DNA of 64,000 nt from Pedobacter heparinus DSM 2366 (lineage in GTDB: Bacteria; Bacteroidota; Bacteroidia; Sphingobacteriales; Sphingobacteriaceae): positions 4,588,001 through 4,652,000 of the forward strand of contig NC_013061.1 in NCBI RefSeq assembly GCF_000023825.1, in the 5' to 3' direction. This document shows positions 34,249 to 43,308 of this stretch, piece after piece. Numbering within the stretch: the stretch's first letter is position 1; each line of letters opens with the position of its first letter. The notes below the pieces were generated by a model, which had not been told where the DNA came from, ran no database searches, and was given only the letters and a program-made list of their open reading frames with translations. Both the position numbers and the translations under genes were made by a program.

Positions 34249-35655
34249 ATGAGAATATACCTTTTTACCGTTTTATTGGTTTTAGCGACAATCCATTTAA
34301 GTGCCCGCCAAAAGCCCAATGTGATCTTTATTTTAGCAGATGACATGGGCTATGGCGATTTAGGCTGTTACGGCCAACAACTCATAGAAACGCCTAACAT
34401 TGACAAGCTGGCTGCAAATGGAATCCGATTTACTCAATTTTATGCTGGCACTTCGGTATGTGCTCCATCAAGGGCATCTTTAATGACCGGCTTACATACC
34501 GGCCATACGCCAATAAGGGGTAATCATGAAATTAAACCAGAAGGACAGCTACCCTTACCCAAGGACACCTATACCTTGGCCAGACTATTTAAAGCTGCTG
34601 GTTATAAGACCGAGGCATTTGGTAAATGGGGACTGGGCTATCCAGGTTCTGAAGGCGACCCGGTAAAACAGGGCATAGATCAGTTTTATGGCTACAATTG
34701 CCAGCGCCAGTCGCATAACTTCTTTCCAGACCATTTATGGGACAACGAAAAACGTGTTGAACTGGGCAATACTTTAAGCCAGCAAACACAATATGCCCCC
34801 GAACTGATCCAGAAACAGGCTATGTCTTTTATGAAAGCAAATCAATCCAACCCTTTCTTTCTGTATCTGGCCTATACCCTGCCCCATGCAGCATTACAGT
34901 TACCCAAAAACGACCAGGCATTTGAATACTATAAAAAGAAATTTAAGGAACAGCCCAAGCCTGTAAAAGAAAACTGGGACGGCATTGCTTATCAACCGCA
35001 GCCTTACCCACACGCAGCTTACGCAGCTATGGTAAGCAAACTGGACAATTATGTAGGTGAAGTAGTAAAACAGCTCAAGGCACTTGACCTGGAAAAACAA
35101 ACGCTGATCGTTTTTACCAGTGACAATGGTCCGCACAATGAAGGTGGAAATGAACCTGCTTTTTTTAACAGCAGTGCTGGCTTTAAAGGAATAAAAAGAC
35201 AGCTTACGGAAGGTGGGATTAGAGAACCAATGATTGTTAGCTGGCCAGGCAAGATCAAAGCCGGGCAGAGCTCGGCACATATTGGTGCATTCTGGGATTT
35301 TATGCCAACTTTTGCAGAACTGACGGCTCAACCCCTGCCTGTTAAAACAGATGGATTATCCATACTACCTGTATTGCTAAATAAAGGCACACAAAAACAA
35401 CATGATTTTTTATACTGGGAGTTTCATGAACAGGGCGGAAGACAAGCCCTGAGAATGGGTAAATGGAAGGCCATCCGGGAAAAGGTTAAACAGGATGCAA
35501 ATGGCCCAATTTTGTTATATGATCTGGATATTGATCCAAAAGAGCGCAACGACCTGGCTGCCAAACATCCGGAAGTGGTAAAAAAAGCGGCATTGCTTAT
35601 GCAGCATGAGCATGTAGAAAACAAGGATTTCCCACTAATTTCAAATAAATTTTAA
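34249..35655 (+). CDS. Secreted arylsulfatase (type I sulfatase)
   Basis: 468 residues with a signal peptide (MRIYLFTVLLVLATIHLSA). The metal-binding DD pair is in FILADDMGYGDLGCYG (about 31-32), and the active-site signature VCAPSRASLMTG has the Cys (about 71) that must be oxidised to formylglycine. The second metal site is in FTSDNGPHNEGG. It removes sulfate esters from sugars or aryl compounds in the periplasm. A sulfatase-maturating enzyme is required but is not in the window. It is not next to the polysaccharide cluster, so a direct link is unproven. Confidence 0.93.
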   Translation: MRIYLFTVLLVLATIHLSARQKPNVIFILADDMGYGDLGCYGQQLIETPNIDKLAANGIRFTQFYAGTSVCAPSRASLMTGLHTGHTPIRGNHEIKPEGQLPLPKDTYTLARLFKAAGYKTEAFGKWGLGYPGSEGDPVKQGIDQFYGYNCQRQSHNFFPDHLWDNEKRVELGNTLSQQTQYAPELIQKQAMSFMKANQSNPFFLYLAYTLPHAALQLPKNDQAFEYYKKKFKEQPKPVKENWDGIAYQPQPYPHAAYAAMVSKLDNYVGEVVKQLKALDLEKQTLIVFTSDNGPHNEGGNEPAFFNSSAGFKGIKRQLTEGGIREPMIVSWPGKIKAGQSSAHIGAFWDFMPTFAELTAQPLPVKTDGLSILPVLLNKGTQKQHDFLYWEFHEQGGRQALRMGKWKAIREKVKQDANGPILLYDLDIDPKERNDLAAKHPEVVKKAALLMQHEHVENKDFPLISNKF

Positions 35656-35740
35656 ACCGGGAAAACAGACTGCCATAGGGTTGTCAGTGTCTACTCTTTT
35701 CTTTGTATTGTTAATGTTAAACTATTAAAAAAACAATACG

Positions 35741-36238
35741 ATGAACAGGATTAAAATGTTTTTGAAAGAACTGGACGAAGCCTCAGTAACTACCCGAAAA
35801 ATGTTGGAAAGGGTGCCTGCAGATAAATTTGACTGGCAGCCACACCCAAAAAGTATGACCGTTAAAAGACTGGCCACACATATTGCTGAACTGCCTTCAT
35901 GGATATCAATGGCCCTGACCACCGACGAACTGGATTTTGCCGACAATCCTTACGAACCGGTAGATGTAAAAAATACAGACGAGCTACTGGCTTATTTTGA
36001 AAAGTCGTTACAGGACGGACGCAGCCACCTGGTTGATCGTTACGAAGATGTACTGGATAAAGACTGGACATTAAGAAACGGAGAACAGGTTTACAGTGTA
36101 GAGCCTAAGGCAGATGTGATCCGCATGAGCCTGAACCAGGTTGTGCATCACCGTGCACAACTGGGCGTATTTTTAAGGCTGCTGGACATCCCGATACCTG
36201 GAAGTTTTGGTCCGAGTGCAGATGAAACAGATTTTTAA
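35741..36238 (+). CDS. DinB/DUF664-family protein
   Basis: 165 residues, the size of DinB-like four-helix metal proteins. Three His positions expected to bind a metal are visible: HIAELPSW near 46, and a VVHHRAQLGVFLRLL near 134-138. Families of this fold include thiol-dependent transferases (bacillithiol, mycothiol); the substrate here is unknown. It follows the arylsulfatase by 85 bases on the same strand but shows no functional link. Confidence 0.85.
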   Translation: MNRIKMFLKELDEASVTTRKMLERVPADKFDWQPHPKSMTVKRLATHIAELPSWISMALTTDELDFADNPYEPVDVKNTDELLAYFEKSLQDGRSHLVDRYEDVLDKDWTLRNGEQVYSVEPKADVIRMSLNQVVHHRAQLGVFLRLLDIPIPGSFGPSADETDF

Positions 36239-36263
36239 AATGCATATTTTGATTTTTTATGGG

Positions 36264-36300
36264 TATAAATTGATTTCTTTGTAAATAATTTCAATTTATA
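36264..36300. promoter_or_regulatory. Inverted repeat just before the rluF-like gene
   Basis: TATAAATTGA at 36264-36273 is the exact reverse complement of TCAATTTATA at 36291-36300, spacer 17 bases, ending 8 bases before the ATG at 36309. It could be an operator, a weak terminator for the DinB gene, or chance in AT-rich sequence. Confidence 0.3.
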
Positions 36301-36308
36301 TCCATAAC

Positions 36309-37355
36309 ATGTCTGATTCTACCACCCGATTAAATAAATACATTAGTGAAAGCGGCCTATGCTCCAGAAGGGCAGCCGACAGGTACATAGAGCAGGGAAA
36401 TGTATACATCAACGGCAAAAAAGCCAAGGTAGGTGATAAAGTGTTTTTTGGGGATATTGTAACGGTTAACGGACAAACTATAGACCCTAAGGAAGTTGAA
36501 AATTCTGTTTTAATTGCATATAACAAGCCTGTTGGCATTACCAGTACCACCGAAGCCGGGGTAAAAGGAAATATTGTAGATCATGTTAACCATAGCGAAC
36601 GCGTGTTCCCCATTGGCCGTTTGGATAAAGATTCACAGGGACTGATATTTCTGACCAACAATGGCGACCTGGTAAATAAAATACTCCGGGCAGGTAACAA
36701 CCACGAAAAGGAATACGTAGTAACCGTAAACAAACCCCTTACAGATCAGTTTATAACCGGAATGGCTAAAGGTGTTCCTGTTTTGGGTGTAATGACCAAA
36801 AAATGTAAGGTAGTTAAAGAAAGCCCGCTCATATTCAAAATCACATTGATCCAGGGCCTGAACAGGCAGATCAGGAGAATGTGTGAGTATTTTGGCTACG
36901 AAGTAACCAAGCTGGAGCGTGTAAGGATCATGAACATTCCATTAAAAGGCATTCCTTTAGGAGAATGGCGTGAGCTCACACCAGAAGAACTGACTGGAAT
37001 ATTTAATATGGTTGCCAAATCAAGTGCGGAAGCAGATGCAACACCCAAAAGAGTAAGCAAAAAACCTAAGACACCAAAAGAGGAGGATTTTTTAGAAAAT
37101 GTGACCCCTGGGAGATCTTCAGGAAGAAATGCTAAACCCAAAAGTAAAGGAAAAGCTGCCCCAGCTTCAGTAAGACGGGAAGATCGACCAGCTGGAGGCA
37201 AGGGCAAATCCGGCCCTAAAACTTCCGCTGCTTTTAAAACAACAGGGGCGGCAGGCGACTGGAACAAAAGTGGCGGTCCGTCCAAAAGACCCGTCAAACC
37301 AACAAAGGGCCGCTCCGGGGCCCCTGCTGCCAAAACGAGAAGCCCTAAACGATAG
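36309..37355 (+). CDS. RluF-like 23S rRNA pseudouridine synthase with basic C-terminal tail
   Basis: 348 residues. An S4 RNA-binding domain (about 5-60) is followed by an RsuA/RluB-type catalytic domain with GRLDKDSQGLIFLTN, catalytic Asp about 106. LIQGLNRQIRRMCEYFGYEVTKLERVRI is typical of RluF (U2604). From about residue 240 comes a tail of some 105 residues rich in Lys, Arg, Pro, Ser, Gly and Ala with no fold visible, roughly a third of the protein. Such basic tails in pseudouridine synthases of this phylum probably add RNA contacts. rlmN follows after 32 bases. Confidence 0.9.
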   Translation: MSDSTTRLNKYISESGLCSRRAADRYIEQGNVYINGKKAKVGDKVFFGDIVTVNGQTIDPKEVENSVLIAYNKPVGITSTTEAGVKGNIVDHVNHSERVFPIGRLDKDSQGLIFLTNNGDLVNKILRAGNNHEKEYVVTVNKPLTDQFITGMAKGVPVLGVMTKKCKVVKESPLIFKITLIQGLNRQIRRMCEYFGYEVTKLERVRIMNIPLKGIPLGEWRELTPEELTGIFNMVAKSSAEADATPKRVSKKPKTPKEEDFLENVTPGRSSGRNAKPKSKGKAAPASVRREDRPAGGKGKSGPKTSAAFKTTGAAGDWNKSGGPSKRPVKPTKGRSGAPAAKTRSPKR

Positions 37356-37387
37356 AATTGTAAAAATTTAGGTAACTTTGCAGCGAA

Positions 37388-38434
37388 ATGCCTGCTACAA
37401 ATAAAATAGACATCCGTTCATTAGATCTTTCTCAACTGCAACAGCACTTTATTGCCATGCAGGAACCTGCCTACAGGGCCAAACAGGTTTACCAATGGCT
37501 TTGGGAAAAATCTGCCCGCAGCTTTGCGGAAATGAGCAATCTTCCAAAAGACCTTAGGGCTAAACTGGATGCGCAATATGCCATTAATGTGGTGGAGGTA
37601 AATAAATCGCAGATCAGTAATGATCATACCATCAAAAATGCCTTTCGTTTGTACGATGGCAATATTGTAGAAGGTGTACTGATCCCTATGGATGACCGAA
37701 TGACTGCGTGTGTAAGTTCGCAGGTGGGCTGCAGTTTAACCTGCAAATTTTGTGCAACGGGTTATATGGACCGTAAGCGGAACCTGAATGCCGATGAAAT
37801 TTATGATCAGGTGGTACTGATAGACCAGCAGGCCAAAAAAAATTACAATGCTCCATTAACAAACATTGTATATATGGGCATGGGCGAACCCCTTCTGAAT
37901 TATGCCAATGTATTGAAATCTATTGAACGTATCACTGCTCCTGACGGATTGAACATGTCGTACAAACGCATTACGGTCTCTACTGCCGGCATTTCCAAAA
38001 TGATCAAAAAACTTGGTGACGACGGGGTGAAATTTAACCTTGCTTTATCATTACATGCCGCTAATGATAAAAAGCGCAACGAGATCATGCCAATCAACGA
38101 GCACAATTCACTGAAAGCACTGGCCGAATCCTTAAAATACTATTTTGCCAAAACCAAGAACCCGGTAACCTACGAATACATCGTATTTAATCATTTTAAC
38201 GACGAAATTGAGGATGCCATGGAACTGGCCAAATTCTGCAAACACGTACCCTGCAAGGTTAACCTGATTGAATACAACCCAATACAGTTTGCTGATTTCA
38301 TCAATGCAGAAGGGGATAAAATCGATGCTTTCTCCAATTACCTGAAAAGCCAGGGCATTACCACCAATATCAGGCGCAGTCGTGGTAAAGACATTGATGC
38401 GGCATGCGGACAGCTTGCTGTTAAAGAAAGCTAA
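37388..38434 (+). CDS. rlmN: Dual-specificity RNA methyltransferase RlmN
   Basis: 348 residues. Radical-SAM CxxxCxxC motif in GCSLTCKFC (Cys 115, 119, 122), the GMGEPLLNY segment near 160, and a conserved C-terminal Cys at about 340 (DAACGQL) that forms the methyl-transfer intermediate. It methylates C2 of A2503 in 23S rRNA and A37 in some tRNAs. It lies in a plus-strand run with the rluF-like gene and comF. Confidence 0.96.
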   Translation: MPATNKIDIRSLDLSQLQQHFIAMQEPAYRAKQVYQWLWEKSARSFAEMSNLPKDLRAKLDAQYAINVVEVNKSQISNDHTIKNAFRLYDGNIVEGVLIPMDDRMTACVSSQVGCSLTCKFCATGYMDRKRNLNADEIYDQVVLIDQQAKKNYNAPLTNIVYMGMGEPLLNYANVLKSIERITAPDGLNMSYKRITVSTAGISKMIKKLGDDGVKFNLALSLHAANDKKRNEIMPINEHNSLKALAESLKYYFAKTKNPVTYEYIVFNHFNDEIEDAMELAKFCKHVPCKVNLIEYNPIQFADFINAEGDKIDAFSNYLKSQGITTNIRRSRGKDIDAACGQLAVKES

Positions 38435-38508
38435 AGCAAGACAGGCTCCGAAAAATAAATCAGCCCATTTCTTATCATCGTATTGCTAAAACTCTGGAGA
38501 TTGGCAAC

Positions 38509-39207
38509 ATGATGTTATTGAAACGGATTTTGGGCGACCTGTTCAGTCTTTTATTTCCCAGCCTTTGTTGCGGATGTGGTACGGACCTGTACACCGGCGA
38601 ACAGTTACTCTGTACCGAATGTTTATATAACCTTCCTTATACCGATTACCACCTGCATACCGAAAATAAGGCGGCAAAACAATTATGGGGCAGGCTCCCC
38701 TGTAATGCAGTAATGTCTTTATTCTATTTTAAAAAAGGGGCAAGGACGCAAAACCTGATACATAACCTGAAATATAAAGGCAGGAAGGATTTGGGGATAA
38801 AACTGGGGAATATGATTGCAGAAAAACTACTGACAGCACCTGCTTATACAGGGATTGATATTATTGTACCGGTACCACTGCACAAAAGCAGGGAAAGAGT
38901 AAGGGGTTACAACCAAAGTTGCAGCATCGCCGAAGGCATTGCTGCAGGATTAAATATTCCGCTAAGTACAGATGGCCTGGTACGAATAAAAAAAACCAGC
39001 AGCCAGACGAAAAAAGGGCGCTATCAACGCTTTGAAAATATGCAAAGCGTATTTTCTGTTAAGGATGCATGGGCTTTTAAAGACAAACACGTATTGCTGG
39101 TGGATGATGTGTTGACCACCGGTGCCACCCTGGAAGCTTGTGGAATGGTACTGCTGGAAGCTAAAATTGCAAAACTGAGCATAGCAACCGTTGCCTATGC
39201 GGAATAA
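38509..39207 (+). CDS. ComF-family phosphoribosyltransferase-like protein
   Basis: 232 residues. An N-terminal zinc-binding stretch with CCGCG and LLCTECL (about 21-45) is followed by a PRTase domain with the PRPP loop LLVDDVLTTGATLEAC (about 194-209). ComF is needed for uptake of single-stranded DNA in naturally transformable bacteria and works with PriA-like helicases; in non-competent species its role is unclear. A hairpin with a T run (39276-39321) lies just downstream. Confidence 0.92.
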   Translation: MMLLKRILGDLFSLLFPSLCCGCGTDLYTGEQLLCTECLYNLPYTDYHLHTENKAAKQLWGRLPCNAVMSLFYFKKGARTQNLIHNLKYKGRKDLGIKLGNMIAEKLLTAPAYTGIDIIVPVPLHKSRERVRGYNQSCSIAEGIAAGLNIPLSTDGLVRIKKTSSQTKKGRYQRFENMQSVFSVKDAWAFKDKHVLLVDDVLTTGATLEACGMVLLEAKIAKLSIATVAYAE

Positions 39208-39253
39208 AAACGTGCTGATAAAACATTTTTCAAATAAATGCGTTATTATAATT

Positions 39254-39321
39254 GAGAGCGTTAATTTAGATGGTAAGAGTCGATATTTTCTATTTAGAAA
39301 TATCGGCTCTTTACTTTTTAT
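39254..39321 (+). ncRNA. Tandem hairpin unit 1: conserved leader plus terminator-like stem (possible small RNA)
   Basis: GAGAGCGTTAATTTA (39254-39268) precedes AGAGTCGATATTT (39276-39288), which pairs with AAATATCGGCTCT (39298-39310) through 13 pairs including one G-U, followed by a T-rich run to 39321. The same leader and a related stem recur at 39429-39489. It may act simply as the comF terminator; the shared leader suggests something more. Upstream TATAATTG (39247-39254) is one base off TAnnTTTG. Confidence 0.45.
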
Positions 39322-39393
39322 AGCCGGTTTAAAATGCTTAAAAGCCCTGTTGATAAAAAAAACGATAATCTGACAGAAATAATTACTGATATT

Positions 39394-39424
39394 TTTGCCA
39401 ATTCAAAAATAATTATCATCTTTG
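39394..39424 (+). promoter_or_regulatory. Promoter in front of hairpin unit 2
   Basis: TTTG at 39394-39397, 19 bases, then CATCTTTG at 39417-39424: seven of eight bases of the TAnnTTTG pattern counting the free positions, with ideal spacing. It faces no protein gene on the plus strand: transcription would run into unit 2, whose leader starts 4 bases later, and stop at its hairpin. Confidence 0.55.
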
Positions 39425-39428
39425 TGGT

Positions 39429-39489
39429 GAGAGCGTTAATTTAAGGGTCGATATTTTCATTCACATGAATTATCGGCCCTTTATCTTTG
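39429..39489 (+). ncRNA. Tandem hairpin unit 2: candidate small RNA of about 60 nucleotides
   Basis: GAGAGCGTTAATTTA (39429-39443) is identical to unit 1. AGGGTCGATA (39444-39453) pairs with TATCGGCCCT (39471-39480), and an inner stem TTCAT/ATGAA closes on a 4-base loop; TTTATCTTT follows. Where the two stems differ (AGAG against AGGG), the opposite arms change to match (CTCT against CCCT), so pairing is kept. Together with the promoter at 39394-39424 this looks like a short autonomous transcript. The 323-base gap between comF and the sensor kinase holds only these two units. Confidence 0.5.
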
Positions 39490-39530
39490 GAGCAGATTTT
39501 TACAAAACCTACTTATTTTGAAAGCACAAA

Positions 39531-41924
39531 TCAGGGCTGTAAATAGGCTGATAGCAAATCTCTGATCTCTTCAAGTTTAAATGGTTTTAAAATATGGCCA
39601 TTCATTCCCGACTGCTTAAACCTCACAATTTCATTGTTTAATGTGGATGCCGTTAAAGCGATGATAGGCACCGTGCTAAAATAATTGCCACCAAGATTTC
39701 TGATACGCACCGTAGTTTCAAAACCATCTATGCCTGGCATTTTAATATCCATAAATACCAGGTCATAAATATTCTTTTGTACCATTTCAAGGGCTTCTTC
39801 ACCGCTAAGTGCAAAGTCTATCTCCAAACTATATTTTGTCAGGATTCTTTTAGCGATCAGCAGGTTAATCTCATTGTCATCTACGATCAGTATTTTTTTA
39901 CCTGATAGTGCAAGTGGTTGCAGCGCAGGCTTAACTTCGCTCACAGCGGCAGATGCCTTTGCAAATCTGAGCGTAAACGAAAAAGTAGTACCCGCTCCTT
40001 CCCTGCTTTTTACTTGAATTTCCGAATTGTATAGTTCCAGCAGTTTTTTAGTAATGGCCAGGCCCAGACCTGTTCCACCATATTTCCTTGAAATATCCGT
40101 TTTAGCCTGCGTAAAGGTCTCAAAAATATAAGAAAGTTTATCCTCAGGTATGCCAATTCCTGTATCACTGATCTCAAAATACAGGCTGGCATTTACAGCA
40201 TCCTGCTCAAGCAGTTTAACACTCAGTATGATCTTTCCCTGATCAGTGAATTTAATCGCATTACCGAGTAAATTCATCAGTATCTGGTATAACCTTGTTT
40301 TATCTCCCGAAAGATGCGGGATCTGGTCATCGTACAAGAGCTCCAGAATATTCCCCTTTTTAGTTGCACCAACATATAAAGAGGTGATGATATCAGTGGT
40401 GAGCGCCTTCATGCTAAATGGAAGTGCCTCAAGTTGAAGGTTACCGGTTTCCATTTTAGTGAAATCCAGGATATCATTAATGATGTTCAGCAGGTTTTCA
40501 CCCGAAAACTTAAGGATATTGAGGTCTTCGATCTGAGAGGCCCTCGGATCATTTTCTATCAGCAGATGAGTCATGCCAATTACAGCATTGAGTGGCGTTC
40601 TGATCTCATGGCTCATTACAGAGAGGAACATCTCTTTGGCTTCGCTCAATTGCAGGGCCTGTTCTTTGGCCTCCAGCATTTCACGTTCCACTCTCTTTTT
40701 GTCGGTAATGTCAATGATGATTTCTACTTCTATCTCCACATTTCCCAGATCATTAAATACTACCGTATTGTATATGGAAAGCCAGATGGGTTGACCATCT
40801 TTACGGTAAGCCAGGAGGTCGACCGTGAAGGACTGGTTCAGTTTGGTCTGTGCCCTTGCCCTTTCCATAAGTGCCATATCTGTTTCCGGACCAGCAATAA
40901 GATCGCCCAATCGCCTGCCCTTAAGATCATCCAGGTTAAAACCCGTAATCTTTTCAAAAGCTTCATTTACCCAGGTTACATGGTTGTTGGCATCATTAAT
41001 GACGATGGCATTGTTCACCTTACTGGCCACAAAAGACAGCTTCATCAATTCGTGCTCTACCTTCTTATTTTCTGTAATGTCTCTTCCGTAAGCATACCAG
41101 CGTCCGTTTTTGGCTACCATGCTCCAGCCCAGCCAGCGGATTACCCCTGTTTTACTGACAATCCTGAAATCAATTACAAACTCCTTGATCTTATTCCTCA
41201 GCCCCTCTTCTATGATTTTTACAATACGGTCTATATCTTCCCTATGGCAAAAATTCCAGATATTTAAGCCAATAGCTTCCTCAACTGTATATTCAAGAAT
41301 ATTCGTTATAGCATTGTTAATGAACAACACTTTACCGGTATAATCCAGGATACAATGTATTTCGGGTGAAACTGCAGTGATGTTGAGCAGTTCCTCATAG
41401 CGGTGGTTATTCGCAATCAATGCTTCACTTTTCTTTTTTAAGGAAATATGGGCAACAACTGTTCTGGCCAGAATTTCCAGGCCCTCTTTTTGCGCATCGC
41501 TTAGTTTTCGGGGTGCTGTATCAAATACACAGAGCGCACCCAACTTAGAGCCATCCTCATCTATAAGAGCCGTACCTGCATAAAACCTTATATGAGGTTT
41601 GCCGACAACTGATGGATGCGCTTTAAATCTTTCATCAGACCTGGCATCATATACTTCAAAAGTCTGCTCGCCCGTAAGAGTATGTTCACAAAATGAAATG
41701 CCCTGGGGCATTTCATTATAGGTGATACCTATGGTAGATTTGAACCAAAGCAGGTCTTCGTCAACCAACGCAATGATTGCTATGGGTGTGCCACATAAAA
41801 ACGAGGCCAGTTTAGCCATATGGTCAAACTGGTCCTCTTGTGGTTTATTCAATATACTATAGCCATGCAACGCATTGATGCGTTTACTTTCATGAGTTGA
41901 TGAATCCTGCTGTGCTGTTGACAT
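39531..41924 (-). CDS. Hybrid sensor histidine kinase (GAF-PAS-PAS-HisKA-HATPase-REC)
   Basis: 797 residues and no membrane segment, so cytosolic. A GAF domain (about 25-160, with SFCEHTL and RFYAGTALIDEDGSKLGALCVFD) comes first, then two PAS/PAC units (about 175-290 and 295-415). HisKA follows with SVMSHEIRTPLNAVIG, phospho-His about 439; then HATPase_c (LMNLLGNAIKFTDQG, DTGIGIPEDKL, GGTGLGLAI) and a C-terminal receiver with FMDIKMPGIDGFE, phospho-Asp about 726. No DNA-binding domain and no response regulator gene beside it, so the output partner lies elsewhere. Signal unknown. It is 18 bases downstream of glyA on the same strand. Confidence 0.93.
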   Translation of the reverse strand: MSTAQQDSSTHESKRINALHGYSILNKPQEDQFDHMAKLASFLCGTPIAIIALVDEDLLWFKSTIGITYNEMPQGISFCEHTLTGEQTFEVYDARSDERFKAHPSVVGKPHIRFYAGTALIDEDGSKLGALCVFDTAPRKLSDAQKEGLEILARTVVAHISLKKKSEALIANNHRYEELLNITAVSPEIHCILDYTGKVLFINNAITNILEYTVEEAIGLNIWNFCHREDIDRIVKIIEEGLRNKIKEFVIDFRIVSKTGVIRWLGWSMVAKNGRWYAYGRDITENKKVEHELMKLSFVASKVNNAIVINDANNHVTWVNEAFEKITGFNLDDLKGRRLGDLIAGPETDMALMERARAQTKLNQSFTVDLLAYRKDGQPIWLSIYNTVVFNDLGNVEIEVEIIIDITDKKRVEREMLEAKEQALQLSEAKEMFLSVMSHEIRTPLNAVIGMTHLLIENDPRASQIEDLNILKFSGENLLNIINDILDFTKMETGNLQLEALPFSMKALTTDIITSLYVGATKKGNILELLYDDQIPHLSGDKTRLYQILMNLLGNAIKFTDQGKIILSVKLLEQDAVNASLYFEISDTGIGIPEDKLSYIFETFTQAKTDISRKYGGTGLGLAITKKLLELYNSEIQVKSREGAGTTFSFTLRFAKASAAVSEVKPALQPLALSGKKILIVDDNEINLLIAKRILTKYSLEIDFALSGEEALEMVQKNIYDLVFMDIKMPGIDGFETTVRIRNLGGNYFSTVPIIALTASTLNNEIVRFKQSGMNGHILKPFKLEEIRDLLSAYLQP

Positions 41925-41942
41925 TGGCTTTTGATCAAGCCG

Positions 41943-43214
41943 TTATTTATACAATGGGAAACGGCTTACTAAACTTATCACTTTTTCTTTTACCTCTTTC
42001 AAATTATTTTCATCTTCTGCATTGGTCAGAACCTGATCAATCAGTTCAACGATCTGCTCCATTTCGGATTCTTTGAAACCTCTGGTAGTAATAGCAGCTG
42101 TACCTACCCTGATTCCAGAAGTTACAAATGGTGATTTGTCATCAAACGGAACCATATTTTTATTTACGGTAATATCTGCTTTTTCCAATGCACTTTCAGC
42201 GAGTTTACCGGTGATATTTTTATTACGCAGGTCGATCAGCATTAAATGGTTATCCGTACCACCTGAAATGATGCCATAGCCTTTAGCTACAAAAGCTTTG
42301 GCCATAGCCTGTGCATTTGCCTGTACCTGTTTTACATAAGCTAAATATTCATCGCTTAACGCTTCACCAAAGGCGATGGCCTTAGCTGCAATGATGTGTT
42401 CAAGCGGGCCACCCTGTGTTCCCGGGAAAACCGCCATATCCAAAACTGAAGACATCATACGGGTCTCACCTTTAGGGGTTTTTAATCCGAAAGGGTTTTC
42501 AAAATCTTTACCCATCATGATCATACCACCACGCGGACCACGTAAAGTTTTATGTGTGGTTGTGGTTACGATATGACAGTGTGGAAGTGGATTTTGTAAC
42601 AATCCACGGGCAATTAAGCCTGCAGGATGAGAGATATCTGCCATTACCAATGCGCCGATTTTATCTGCTACACTACGTACAAAAGCATAATCCCATTCCC
42701 TTGAATAAGCTGAAGCACCAACAATGATCAGTTTAGGACGCTCAGCCAAAGCAACTTCTTCCAGTTTGGCATAGTCTATTCTTCCATCTTCTTTCTTTAC
42801 ACCATAAAATAACGGATGATACAATTTTCCTGAAAAGTTAACCGGTGAACCATGTGTAAGGTGTCCGCCATGAGAGAGGTCAAAACCAAGGATCTTATCG
42901 CCTGGCTGGATCACTGCCAGCATTACTGCAGCATTTGCCTGCGCACCTGAATGCGGTTGTACGTTAACCCACTCTGCACCAAAAAGTTTTTTAGCACGCT
43001 CAATTGCAATGCTCTCTACCTGATCAACCACCTGGCATCCACCATAATACCTTTTACCCGGAAGGCCTTCGGCATATTTATTAGTTAAACAAGAACCTGC
43101 GGCTTCCATTACCTGTTTGCTTACAAAGTTTTCAGATGCAATCAGTTCAAGACCATTTTCCTGACGGTCCAATTCCCTGTCAATCAAATCAAAAATTAAA
43201 GTATCTCTAGTCAT
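41943..43214 (-). CDS. glyA: Serine hydroxymethyltransferase
   Basis: 423 residues. Fold-type I PLP enzyme with the lysine in VTTTTHKTLRGPRGG (about 222), plus NKYAEGLPGKRYYGG and QPHSGAQANAAV. It interconverts serine and glycine with transfer of a one-carbon unit to tetrahydrofolate. ATG at 43214; dxs starts divergently about 95 bases away. The sensor kinase lies 18 bases downstream, possibly on the same transcript. Confidence 0.97.
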   Translation of the reverse strand: MTRDTLIFDLIDRELDRQENGLELIASENFVSKQVMEAAGSCLTNKYAEGLPGKRYYGGCQVVDQVESIAIERAKKLFGAEWVNVQPHSGAQANAAVMLAVIQPGDKILGFDLSHGGHLTHGSPVNFSGKLYHPLFYGVKKEDGRIDYAKLEEVALAERPKLIIVGASAYSREWDYAFVRSVADKIGALVMADISHPAGLIARGLLQNPLPHCHIVTTTTHKTLRGPRGGMIMMGKDFENPFGLKTPKGETRMMSSVLDMAVFPGTQGGPLEHIIAAKAIAFGEALSDEYLAYVKQVQANAQAMAKAFVAKGYGIISGGTDNHLMLIDLRNKNITGKLAESALEKADITVNKNMVPFDDKSPFVTSGIRVGTAAITTRGFKESEMEQIVELIDQVLTNAEDENNLKEVKEKVISLVSRFPLYK

Positions 43215-43308
43215 TTATCGAATTATTATTTTGTAAAATTAACGATTTTCCTTCTTAGTTTGATAACAAAATAGCTTACTTTGTACTTTCTATTCTATAA
43301 AAGCCTGC

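Noticed and set aside
39191..39373. 60-residue ORF after comF
   Set aside because: It starts inside comF and reads through hairpin unit 1; no signal peptide, motif or promoter supports it.
40434..41267. 277-residue plus-strand ORF opposite the sensor kinase
   Set aside because: It is fully antisense to a kinase with intact domains, has no recognisable motif and reads like a complement of the PAS/GAF coding sequence.
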